DNA from: Njordibacter sp905182035 | Lineage (GTDB): Bacteria > Pseudomonadota > Gammaproteobacteria > Pseudomonadales > Balneatricaceae | NCBI RefSeq assembly: GCF_047730075.1 | Contig: NZ_CP159831.1 | Coordinates: 1,798,001 to 1,862,000, forward strand | Reading direction: 5' to 3' | Length of the DNA stretch: 64,000 nucleotides | In this document: positions 27,268 through 34,762 of the stretch, one piece after another | How positions within the stretch are numbered: position 1 is the first letter of the stretch | Layout of the letters: the number at the start of each line of letters is the position of its first letter | Made by a program: the position numbers and the translations under genes | The notes under the pieces: generated by a model | What the model was told of the DNA's origin: nothing | Databases searched by the model: none | Seen by the model: only the letters and a program-made list of their open reading frames with translations

Positions 27268-28368
27268 ATGAGTGAAGGACAGATAGTTTTTGAGAACGTA
27301 ACAAAACAGTTTGGTAGCGCAGTCGCTGTGCAACCTATTAATTTTGAAATTAAAGCTGGTGAGTTCCTTGCAATTATGGGTTCCAGTGGGTGTGGGAAAA
27401 CAACGACACTGCGGATGCTGGCTGGGCTCGAAACACCTTCAAGTGGAGAGATAAGGCTAAATGGTGTGCGTATGAATGAATTAAAAGCGCATGAAAGAGA
27501 AACGCCTTTAGTCTGGCAAACCCTAGCCCTTTTCCCCTTTTTAAATGTCATTGAAAACGTAGAGTTTGGGCTTAAGATGCGTGGCGTAGAAAAATCTGAG
27601 TGCACGAAGAGATCATTAAAGTGGCTTAAACGGATGGAGATCGAACAGTTTGCAAATCGTTCAATAGACCAATTGTCTGGTGGGCAGCGACAAAGAGTTG
27701 CTCTAGCACGTGCCTTGGTGACTGAGCCACCAGTGCTGCTTTTGGATGAACCTTTAAGTGCACTGGATCAGAATTTGGTTGTGCGCATGCAGAGTGTATT
27801 AACTCGACTACAAAAGGAACTGGGCATTACTTTTGTCTATGTTACCCATAGCCAGTCTGAAGCTTTTGCAATGGCCGATAGAGTTGTCATCATGAGTGAA
27901 GGCGTTATAGAACAAATTGGATCACCCAAAGAAATTTATAGGAATCCAGCTAGCCGTTTTGTCGCCGAGTTTGTTGGCACCAATAATATTATCAGTGGTT
28001 ATATTAAAGAGCTAAACGAACACAGCATGATCTGTAACACAGCTTTTGGGGTAATAGAGTCTAATCTGCATGATGGAAATAACAGCCATGTTGCAGGTGG
28101 GGCAGTTGAACTGGTTATTAGTGCAGACATGGTCGAATTATCACAGGAAAAAACATCCTCTAAAAACGAGATCCAAATACAATTTATTGCTGAAGAATTT
28201 ACTGGTTCGGTGGTCACTCTGTATTTTGAAGATGACAACAAAAATGAGCTAATAGTACAAAAGCAACAACGAGAAATAGAGCCATTAGAGTTAACCTATG
28301 GCTGCAAAATTTATGCCCACTGGGATCCCATAAATGTTTTCTGTATACCCGAGGTAAACGCAGGATAA
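27268..28368 (+). CDS. ABC transporter ATPase, PotA-like
   Basis: A 366-residue ATPase. Walker A is 'GSSGCGKTT' at 38-46, the Q-loop Gln is at about 84 ('VWQTLALFP'), the signature is 'LSGGQRQRVALARAL' at 136-150 and Walker B 'PVLLLDEP' at 155-162. The C-terminal 120 residues are a TOBE-type regulatory domain. It energises the importer formed with the two upstream permeases. It starts 9 bases after the permease stop and ends 58 bases before the creatinase ATG, so all six genes are one transcription unit. Confidence 0.85.
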   Translation: MSEGQIVFENVTKQFGSAVAVQPINFEIKAGEFLAIMGSSGCGKTTTLRMLAGLETPSSGEIRLNGVRMNELKAHERETPLVWQTLALFPFLNVIENVEFGLKMRGVEKSECTKRSLKWLKRMEIEQFANRSIDQLSGGQRQRVALARALVTEPPVLLLDEPLSALDQNLVVRMQSVLTRLQKELGITFVYVTHSQSEAFAMADRVVIMSEGVIEQIGSPKEIYRNPASRFVAEFVGTNNIISGYIKELNEHSMICNTAFGVIESNLHDGNNSHVAGGAVELVISADMVELSQEKTSSKNEIQIQFIAEEFTGSVVTLYFEDDNKNELIVQKQQREIEPLELTYGCKIYAHWDPINVFCIPEVNAG

Positions 28369-28426
28369 TTATCTTTCAATTAACCTAACTAGAGTTCAAT
28401 TAACGTATCAATTCAGGAGATACTAT

Positions 28427-29641
28427 ATGCAACGTATAGAAAGACCACAAGCTATCAACTTTGAAAATGGCATTAAGGATAAACCCACTTTTTCTGCTGC
28501 TGAAATGGCAAATCGTAATGGGAAATTGCGAGCGCATTTATCATCAGAGAACCTTGATGCAGCTGTTTTTTCATCTATTCATAATATTAATTATTTCGCT
28601 GACTTTGTTTATTGCTCATTTGGCCGGCCCTATGCGTTAGTCGTTACGCATGATGCACATACAACCGTTACAGCAAATATTGATGGCGGTCAGCCTTGGC
28701 GTCAAAGTTACGATGACAACATTGTTTATACAGACTGGGAAAAAGATAATTATTTTCGAGCTTTGAAAAAATTAGTGCCCGGAAAAGCTAGAGTCGGTAT
28801 TGAATATGACCATATCACTTTGGAACGAAGAGAGAAGTTAGCTGAGTTTATGCCCGATGCTGAGTTCGTTGACATTGGTGTGGCTACTATGAAAATGCGT
28901 ATGATCAAATCTGCTGAAGAGCATGCATTAATTAGACAAGGCGCTCGAGTATCTGATATCGGCGGTGCTGCTTGCGCTGAAGCCATTTGCGAAGGTGCAC
29001 CAGAATATGAAGTTGCACTTCACTCTACACAAGCAATGGTTCGAGCCATTGCTAATACCTATCCCCATACAGAGTTAATGGATTCTTGGACTTGGTTTCA
29101 GTCTGGTATCAATACCGATGGTGCTCATAACCCTGTCACTACTAGACGAATAGAAAAAGGGGATATATTAAGTCTGAACTGTTTTTCCATGATCTCAGGA
29201 TACTATCAGGCACTAGAGCGCACAATGTTTTACCACTCAGCCACTAAACGTGAGATTGAGCTTTGGGAGATAAATTGTGAAGTTCATAAAAAGGGTTTGA
29301 CTCTTATTAAACCTGGAGCAGTTTGCAGTGACATTGCTGCAGAACTTAATGAAATATTTCTAACCCACAATTTACTTCAGTACCGTACTTTTGGATATGG
29401 GCATTCATTTGGATCTCTTTCTCATTATTATGGCCGCGAAGCTGGACTTGAATTACGAGAGGATATCGACACAGTGATAGAGCCAGGTATGGTTGTGTCC
29501 ATTGAACCTATGATCACTCTGCCAGAGGGTGTAAATGGTGCTGGTGGTTATCGCGAACATGACATATTAATTGTTGGTGATGATGGGGCTGAAAATATTA
29601 CTCATTTCCCATTTGGTCCAGAGCACAATATTATCAGATAG
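28427..29641 (+). CDS. Creatinase (creatine amidinohydrolase)
   Basis: A 404-residue pita-bread-fold enzyme of the M24/creatinase family. Remembered Pseudomonas creatinase shares long blocks with it: 'FSAAEMANRNGKLRAHL', 'NINYFADFVYCSFGRPYALVV', 'NIDGGQPWRQS', 'WTWFQSGINTDGAHNPVTTR', 'LQYRTFGYGHSFGSLSHYYG', 'PEGVNGAGGYREHDILIV' and the end 'FPFGPEHNIIR'. It uses catalytic His and Glu without metal and splits creatine to sarcosine and urea. The next step (sarcosine oxidase or dehydrogenase) and urease are not in the window. The strong block identity makes this call more specific than Xaa-Pro peptidase. An AGGAG site lies 9 bases before the ATG. Confidence 0.9.
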   Translation: MQRIERPQAINFENGIKDKPTFSAAEMANRNGKLRAHLSSENLDAAVFSSIHNINYFADFVYCSFGRPYALVVTHDAHTTVTANIDGGQPWRQSYDDNIVYTDWEKDNYFRALKKLVPGKARVGIEYDHITLERREKLAEFMPDAEFVDIGVATMKMRMIKSAEEHALIRQGARVSDIGGAACAEAICEGAPEYEVALHSTQAMVRAIANTYPHTELMDSWTWFQSGINTDGAHNPVTTRRIEKGDILSLNCFSMISGYYQALERTMFYHSATKREIELWEINCEVHKKGLTLIKPGAVCSDIAAELNEIFLTHNLLQYRTFGYGHSFGSLSHYYGREAGLELREDIDTVIEPGMVVSIEPMITLPEGVNGAGGYREHDILIVGDDGAENITHFPFGPEHNIIR

Positions 29642-29986
29642 AAAATATCAATATGAATCTTAACGCCTGAAGAAAGTGAAACCGTTGTTAGATCTCTACT
29701 CAGTTGGCAGGTTCTGCTGATTGGGTGTTTTTATCAATTTTGAATGCACTTTATTACAAGCTTTAGACTTAACAGCACTTAAAGCATGAGGTTTTTAACG
29801 TTTAACAAGTGTTAATTTTATTAATTATGCATAGAGAATTTTGATACAGCTTCCAGTGTTTGCATCAGATAAACTCTGTCTTGTCTTTATACTGGCTAGT
29901 TATGATGAGATCTCGCGGTAATCCCCCCGAAAAATAACTGAGGCCAAAAGTAGAATTTTCTCGTAAACTTTACGAAGGAGATCTAC

Positions 29987-30253
29987 ATGAAGAAATCACG
30001 ATATTCGGACAGCCAAATACTGGCTATCATCAAGCAAGCTGAAAGCGGTGTGCCTATCCCAGAGCTATGCCGTGAACATGGCATGAGCAATGCGTCATTT
30101 TATAAATGGCGAGCTAAATACGGTGGCATGGACGCATCGCTCATGGGTCGAATGAAAGAACTAGAAGACGAAAATCGCCGCCTCAAAAAAATGTATGCCG
30201 AAGAACGTTTGAAGTCTGAAATTATTCAGGAGGCGATGGCAAAAAAGTGGTAA
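29987..30253 (+). CDS. IS3-family OrfA
   Basis: An 88-residue helix-turn-helix protein ('MKKSRYSDSQILAIIKQAESG', 'ELCREHGMSNASFYKWRAKYGG') with a leucine-zipper tail ('MKELEDENRRLKKMYAEERLKSEII'). It recognises the IS ends. The 3' end holds A-A-A-A-A-A-G at 30241-30247, a slippery heptamer for programmed -1 frameshifting into orfB, which would give the OrfAB transposase. AAGGAG lies 7 bases before the ATG. Confidence 0.9.
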   Translation: MKKSRYSDSQILAIIKQAESGVPIPELCREHGMSNASFYKWRAKYGGMDASLMGRMKELEDENRRLKKMYAEERLKSEIIQEAMAKKW

Positions 30254-31071
30254 AGCCATCTCAGCGCAAAGAGATGGCTCAGGCAGCAGTTAGTAATAAG
30301 GCGATAAGCGTACGCTTGGCCTGCCAAATCTTTGTCGTAAGCGAAACGTGCTATCGATATCAGCCGAAGCTCAGCGGTGAGAATGCGGTGATTGCAGACC
30401 TTCTCGTTCGGCTGACGCATAATCAGCGTAACTGGGGCTTTGGTTTATGTTATTTATACTTGCGTAACGTTAAGGGTTTTCAATGGAACCATAAGCGCGT
30501 GTACCGTATCTACCGTGAACTTGAGCTCAACTTACGTATAAAACCTAAAAAGCGATTAGTGAGGCAAAAGCCTGAGCCTCTGTCTGTTCCTGAGGCGATC
30601 AACGATTGCTGGTCGATGGATTTCATGCATGATCAACTATCGGACAGCAGAAGCTATCGTCTATTTAATGTCATCGATGACTTCAACAGAGAGGGGTTGG
30701 CCATTGAGGTGGATTTTTCACTACCTGCTAGCCGAGTTATAAGAGCACTAGATCAGGTGATTGAATGGCGTGGAAAGCCTAATCGAATTCGTTGTGACAA
30801 TGGACCCGAATACATCAGCAATCTGCTGGGTGACTGGGCCAAGAGCAACGGCATAGAATTGGCATTTATACAGCCAGGTAACCCTCAGCAAAATGCATAC
30901 GTTGAGCGCTACAATCGGACTGTGAGGTATGATTGGTTAAACCATTACCTGTTTGAAAGTATTGATGAGGTTCAAAGGCATGCAACAAATTGGCTTTGGA
31001 CCTACAATAACGAACGCCCTAATATGGCGTTAAACGGCATTACACCAATGATGAAGTTGGCAGCTGCCTAA
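30247..31071 (+). CDS. IS3-family OrfB (DDE transposase)
   Basis: A 274-residue integrase-fold transposase translated by frameshift from orfA, since the frames overlap by 7 bases at the slippery site. The catalytic triad is visible: 'CWSMDFMHDQL' (first Asp), 'RIRCDNGPEYIS' (second Asp) and 'QQNAYVERYNRTVR' (Glu). It matches IS407-type OrfB in layout ('FGLCYLYLRNVKGFQWNHKRVYRIYRELELNLR' near the N-terminus). The frame is intact, so the element may still be active. Confidence 0.9.
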   Translation: MVKPSQRKEMAQAAVSNKAISVRLACQIFVVSETCYRYQPKLSGENAVIADLLVRLTHNQRNWGFGLCYLYLRNVKGFQWNHKRVYRIYRELELNLRIKPKKRLVRQKPEPLSVPEAINDCWSMDFMHDQLSDSRSYRLFNVIDDFNREGLAIEVDFSLPASRVIRALDQVIEWRGKPNRIRCDNGPEYISNLLGDWAKSNGIELAFIQPGNPQQNAYVERYNRTVRYDWLNHYLFESIDEVQRHATNWLWTYNNERPNMALNGITPMMKLAAA

Positions 31072-31214
31072 ATCTCTACTTTTAACTTCGGTTGTTAATG
31101 GGGGGATTACCTCGCTATAAGCATAAAACCCAGTCTATGGAGTGAATAGTATCAAGGGATAGCATTAAAGAATCTAGCTGCGTGCATCACGAAGGATGCA
31201 TCAAAGGACTATTT

Positions 31215-31514
31215 ATGACTAAACGTACCTATTTTGTGTTGAAAAAACTTAAAATGATTCGACACAGAATTATAGTGTTTATTATTTTTCCTATGTTGTT
31301 ATCAACATTTTCTCTGGCTGATATGAGAGTTGATCGGTTTTTCTCTTTCCTTATGTTGGCATCTACAATTTCTATAGAAGATGTGAAGCTCAATCAGCTT
31401 ATTTCAATGGAGGTAAAACAACAGATCGTTGCCGATGTAACTATTGATAAGAAAGCCTTTGATGATGTTCCGATTCAGTTTACTGCTGATCAAATCGGGG
31501 GGGATTTTAAGTAG
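31215..31514 (+). CDS. Small exported or membrane protein at the module right end
   Basis: From the ATG at 31215 (AAAGGA 7 bases upstream) it is a 99-residue protein. Residues 17-36 are hydrophobic ('IIVFIIFPMLLSTFSLA'), a signal peptide or anchor, followed by a polar region ending 'FDDVPIQFTADQIGGDFK'. I do not recognise the family. Its last 19 codons and the bases beyond recur at 51017-51179 next to the intact tRNA-Ala, where the rest of the gene is missing. The gene therefore appears to belong to the conserved right end of the integrated elements. Confidence 0.55.
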   Translation: MTKRTYFVLKKLKMIRHRIIVFIIFPMLLSTFSLADMRVDRFFSFLMLASTISIEDVKLNQLISMEVKQQIVADVTIDKKAFDDVPIQFTADQIGGDFK

Positions 31515-31612
31515 GTTAGTAGCCACAAACCTAAAAATAGGCTATTGGTGTCCAGCTAATGGTGTCCAATTGGTGTCCAGTTAGTAACTACTATGGCTGT
31601 AAACCTCGTGAA
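31460..31612. repeat. Conserved module right end with three GTGTCCA iterons (copy next to scar D)
   Basis: This stretch matches 51017-51179 throughout: the 3' end of the 99-residue gene, a TAGGTT-AACCTA hairpin, then three GGTGTCCA copies at 31547, 31561 and 31571, then ACTACTATGGCTGTAAACCT and the start of the tRNA remnant. The iterons (GTGTTCAG at 51115, 51129 and 51140 in the other copy) keep nearly the same spacing. Multiple short direct repeats beside an attachment core resemble integrase arm-binding sites. Confidence 0.7.
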
Positions 31613-31720
31613 TGGTGGGCCTAGCTCTATCAAATAGTCATTACAAAATATTGATTTATAAGCATATATTACAGTGCAGAACATATATGTGCCCCCATAT
31701 GTGCCCCCAATTAATAATTT
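31613..31720. repeat. Short tRNA-Ala 3' remnant and GTGCCCCC repeats (scar D)
   Basis: TGGTGGGCCTAGC (31613-31625) is all that remains of the tRNA core here; after an unrelated stretch come ATTGATTTATA (part of the element-end repeat) and two TATGTGCCCCCA repeats at about 31687-31710. Similar TGTACCCCC repeats stand next to the integrase remnant at 49086-49144. The rest of the gap to 31798 shows nothing. Confidence 0.55.
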
Positions 31721-31798
31721 ACATTTTGTTGGCATCTAATCTACATCGTTCCTGACACGGCTTAGTTAACCACTTTTCAGCCAGTGATGCATATCCGA

Positions 31799-32401
31799 CT
31801 AGTACTTCGTTTTCTCAAGGCAAGACTCAATAAACACCCCTTCGGTCGTATAAAATCGTGGTTCAAACTTACCATGAAGTCGGACGTTATCAGCCTTCTC
31901 GTAAAACATACCACCACAACCTGGATGCTCAAAGTCGGTGTTGCGTTCCCCATGATACATAAAGCCATGAACATCTAGATCTCCACGTTCCTTGGTAGGT
32001 TTGTAAGGAACAACTACATAACTACTGCACTTCAAACATCGCTCTTGGCCAGTCCGAGCTTTAGCTAACTCAATGTATTTCGCGTAACTATTAATGGTCT
32101 CAATAGTCGAATCTAACCACTCTCGACGTGATTTGAATAACACATTGAGAATGTTCGCCCAGACTGTGCCCGTTTTAAGGCTAATCAATTCTAATTTAGA
32201 CCTGATTTCAGAAGCTGCCTTAGACGTCTTACCAAAATCTTCAATGGCAGTAATGCTTTGACAGCCATTGCACCACCCTAGTTGCCTTTCAAGGTTAAAC
32301 TGCCCTTCGTCGTCCTTATAATAATATTGTCCATTGGTGGCGTTACTAGACGATCTGTAATCACATTGGGTACAGAGTATGGAATACGAAGGGACTGACA
32401 T
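31799..32401 (-). CDS. Zinc-ribbon hypothetical protein
   Basis: A 200-residue protein with four likely zinc-binding groups: C10-x2-C13, C44-x2-C47, C122-x2-C125 and H159-P-G-C162-G-G. The middle (60-115) is predicted helical. The N-terminal part 'YSILCTQCDYRSSSN' and 'GWCNGC' looks like a paired ribbon that may bind nucleic acid. I do not recognise the family. A decayed fragment of the same protein ('STDFVHPDCGG') is present at about 34250-34290, which suggests this gene was once duplicated. It is divergent from the small RHH gene. Confidence 0.65.
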   Translation of the reverse strand: MSVPSYSILCTQCDYRSSSNATNGQYYYKDDEGQFNLERQLGWCNGCQSITAIEDFGKTSKAASEIRSKLELISLKTGTVWANILNVLFKSRREWLDSTIETINSYAKYIELAKARTGQERCLKCSSYVVVPYKPTKERGDLDVHGFMYHGERNTDFEHPGCGGMFYEKADNVRLHGKFEPRFYTTEGVFIESCLEKTKY

Positions 32402-32468
32402 TAACTGATCCTTGATTATCTGAATTACATATATTGAAAATGTAACGCGTTTGTACCATACTTATCGA

Positions 32469-32654
32469 ATGATAGCTAAAAAGACCACCACATTAAATCT
32501 GCGAGTTGATCCCTTAGTTAAGGACGCCGTTCGCTATGCCGCTAACCAAGAACACAGGAGCGTTGCCAATATGGTAGAGATGATGATTCGTCAATACTGT
32601 CGCGACGCTGGGTATCCTGTATTAGAACAAAACCCGCTGTTTGAAGATGAATAA
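32469..32654 (+). CDS. Ribbon-helix-helix small protein
   Basis: From ATG 32469 (the frame extends to a TTG at 32451) it is 61 residues: 'TTTLNLRVDPLVKDAVRYAANQEHRSVANMVEMMIRQY' is a clear RHH fold of Arc/CopG type, with a beta strand and two helices. Such proteins are antitoxin-like or plasmid regulators. The stop codon overlaps the start of the next gene by 8 bases, so the two are probably co-translated. No toxin of a known family is adjacent. Confidence 0.75.
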   Translation: MIAKKTTTLNLRVDPLVKDAVRYAANQEHRSVANMVEMMIRQYCRDAGYPVLEQNPLFEDE

Positions 32655-32907
32655 TAAGATGCTCAAAGGCCTCGTTGAGGCTGGTGCAGTTAAAGCGGTT
32701 AGCATAATCGCTAATGGCTCTGTCGTACATGCTGAGATCATTACCCTTAGTGGTGATAAGAAGGTAATCACCACCCAAGCTGGGGCCATTAAAACTTGGG
32801 GTACGATCGACTCAGCAGCCAAGTGGCTTAAGACACTCGGCTTAGGTACTATGAAGCTTGAAGTTGGAAAGTGGATGCCTAATCAAAGAGGTATGATTTT
32901 CAAATGA
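32647..32907 (+). CDS. Small ParC-like (plasmid partition-associated) protein
   Basis: An 86-residue protein from ATG 32647, overlapping the RHH gene end. The pattern 'MLKGLVEAGAVKAVSIIANGSVVHAEIITLSGDKKVITTQAGAIKTWGTIDSAAKWLKTLGLGTMKLEVGKW' recalls small proteins annotated as ParC-family or plasmid KorC/RepB-associated, which share 'GAV...VRI...G', 'KTWATLDAAA.WVR.LGI' and 'W.PGQRG'. The resemblance is from memory, so the function is tentative. Together with the RHH gene it looks plasmid- or ICE-derived. Confidence 0.5.
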   Translation: MNNKMLKGLVEAGAVKAVSIIANGSVVHAEIITLSGDKKVITTQAGAIKTWGTIDSAAKWLKTLGLGTMKLEVGKWMPNQRGMIFK

Positions 32908-33016
32908 CTTATTCATCTATACGAAAAGCGGCATGAACTCAAAGCCAATGCATCTTAGAAAAGTCGCAAAGCTGTCCTGAAAAGCAGGACCACTTCAGTA
33001 GCCAAGGGAAGCCAGC

Positions 33017-34174
33017 ATGGGTAAAGTTCACAATTCTAAGAGCCATAAAGACCTGACATGGGATTATAGCGATCCGGTGAATGGGCAATCTATTCCGGCC
33101 CCCTTTTTCTATGACGCGGATATTTTCGAGCAAGAAAAAGAACACATCTTTATGAAATGCTGGCATCTTGTTGGCCATGTTAACGAGCTTAAAGAGCCAG
33201 GCACCTTTATTGTTCAGGATGTTTTTGAGCAAAGCGTTATCATCATCACCGAAAAAGACGGTAACATTCATGCATGGCACAATGTATGCCGCCATCGTGG
33301 CAACCGCCTGATGAACGAACGGCGTGGCAAGGTTGGTGGTATGTTGCGCTGTCCTTACCACTCTTGGTGCTATAACCTTGATGGTAGCCTGCGAGCCGCT
33401 CCGCGGACAGAGCATCTGGATAACTTCTGCAAGAAAGATCACAGCCTGCGCAAAGTGCGGATGGAGATTTTCGCAGGCTGGGTGTTTATCACGCTGGATG
33501 ATGATGCACAGGCCGTATCCGAAATGGCTGCCGGCGCAGAAGAGAAAATGCGCAAGTATCTGCCCGATATGGATAATGTCGAGCTAGTAGAAGAAACCGA
33601 TGTGATCGTTAACGCCAATTGGAAAGTCATTCAGGAAAATTCCGTTGAAGGCTATCATTTTGTTCTGAGCGGGCCTGTTCACAAAGACCTCGCCGCGTTA
33701 ATTGATTTTAAAGGCTATACGCTGTCGGCCTATGACAAGTACTGGACCTATATCGGTCCGCCCAATAAGGATGTTACCCATGCTTACGGCATGCCGCTTG
33801 AAGGCGCCACTTGGCAGACGGACTCCTTTTTCAATATCGGACTTTGGCCAAATACGACGTTCTATTCCTTCCCCTACACCGATATGGTCGGCGTCTTCAT
33901 CATGATCCCACTGACATCGGAAAAATCCCTGTTGCGCTTTAGCTATTACGCGCCAAAAGGCCGCCCAGTGCCAGAAGTGACGAAAGCGGCGATTCACTGG
34001 ATGAACACGCAGCTTGGCCCAGAGGATATCGTACTGAATGAAACTAACCAGAAGGGTTTGCATTCCATAGGCTTCGGCTCGGGGCGTTATCTGATTGATG
34101 ACAGCCTGCCGAACCAGAGCGAACATCTCGTGTTCAACTTCCACAAACTTTGTTATCAGGCAATCAGAGAATAA
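33017..34174 (+). CDS. Rieske non-heme iron oxygenase, alpha subunit
   Basis: A 385-residue protein. The Rieske cluster ligands are C91-x-H93 and C112-x2-H115 ('CRHRGNRLM' and 'LRCPYHSW'). The mononuclear iron site has His214 and His222 ('EGYHFVLSGPVHKDL'), with the third ligand expected near the end. The C-terminal domain is the usual alpha-type helix-grip fold. It resembles single-component-type oxygenases of quaternary amines (carnitine, betaine demethylases) more than dioxygenases of aromatic rings, but that is a loose impression. No reductase or ferredoxin gene is next to it, so electrons must come from elsewhere. It is GC-richer than its flanks. Confidence 0.8.
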   Translation: MGKVHNSKSHKDLTWDYSDPVNGQSIPAPFFYDADIFEQEKEHIFMKCWHLVGHVNELKEPGTFIVQDVFEQSVIIITEKDGNIHAWHNVCRHRGNRLMNERRGKVGGMLRCPYHSWCYNLDGSLRAAPRTEHLDNFCKKDHSLRKVRMEIFAGWVFITLDDDAQAVSEMAAGAEEKMRKYLPDMDNVELVEETDVIVNANWKVIQENSVEGYHFVLSGPVHKDLAALIDFKGYTLSAYDKYWTYIGPPNKDVTHAYGMPLEGATWQTDSFFNIGLWPNTTFYSFPYTDMVGVFIMIPLTSEKSLLRFSYYAPKGRPVPEVTKAAIHWMNTQLGPEDIVLNETNQKGLHSIGFGSGRYLIDDSLPNQSEHLVFNFHKLCYQAIRE

Positions 34175-34246
34175 GTGTTGCTAGGATATTAAAAAAGCAC
34201 TTAACAAGACGCTCAAGTAGGACAAAGTACTGCGCGGTTTAGCCAT

Positions 34247-34290
34247 TATCCCCCGCAATCTGGATGCACAAAGTCAGTACTGTGTTGCCA
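34247..34290 (-). pseudogene. Remnant of a zinc-ribbon protein copy
   Basis: The minus-strand frame reads 'STDFVHPDCGG' then stops, matching 'NTDFEHPGCGG' of the protein at 31799-32401. It is a small decayed fragment in the 590-base gap after the Rieske gene. The remainder of the gap up to 34430 shows no gene. Confidence 0.5.
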
Positions 34291-34438
34291 ATAAGGCAAG
34301 CAGCTTATAGCCAAACTTAGGCAAGCAGGCTATTCACAGTTCTACCACAATGATACTGCGCCCAGACAGAACACAGTCATGGTGGCTACTAAGCAATCAA
34401 GCTCTCCCCTAGCTATAGAAAGCTGCTCTAACAAGTGG

Positions 34439-34620
34439 TCACTTATTGGCATCAGCTGCTTCTCGCACAGAGTACCGCTGATCTAAAACGAGTTGAGCAC
34501 ATTCAACTTTAAATTCGGGGTTGAACCGGGGTCTGGTCTTCGTAGTCATAATGTCACCGTAATGATTTAAGTGCATTTTAGCACTTCTTATTACGTGACC
34601 AAAATCACTGTACCACTACA
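34439..34620 (-). pseudogene. 5' end of another IS3-family element (OrfA remnant)
   Basis: Read on the minus strand from 34549: 'MTTKTRPRFNPEFKVECAQLVLDQ' then 'YSVREAADANK' and a stop, the start of a typical IS3-family OrfA ('FTPEFKQECAELVLDQGYSVREAA'). Beyond it, at 34591-34620, lies an inverted-repeat-like end that begins TGTAGTGGTACAGTGATTTT. No second end or orfB is nearby, so only one tip of the element remains. Confidence 0.65.
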
Positions 34621-34762
34621 TTCTTAAGTAAGTAAGAATTGTACTTCTGGATACCTTCAACTGCCTCCCTAATCTTATCCTTATCTCCACTATCAATCGC
34701 GTTGTAAAACTCTGTTAGCTTCTTAATTTTGAACTCACTTAAAGAATGGTTATACTTCGCTC

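Larger units (their letters stand above)
29917..31111 (+). mobile_element. IS3-family insertion sequence (IS407-like group)
   Basis: A 1195 bp element. The ends are GGTAATCCCCCCGAAAAATA at the left and its imperfect inverse at the right (GGTAATCCCCCCATTAACAA when read inwards); AAAAGTAGA also matches at both ends. The 4-base sequence TCGC stands immediately outside each end (29913-29916 and 31112-31115), a plausible target duplication. It carries overlapping orfA and orfB with a frameshift site. It lies between the creatinase gene and the 110-codon frame ending at 31514. Only one copy is seen in the window. Confidence 0.9.

Noticed and set aside
28427..29641. Xaa-Pro aminopeptidase or ectoine hydrolase
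   Set aside because: Block-by-block similarity to creatinase and the creatininase in the same operon make creatinase the better call.
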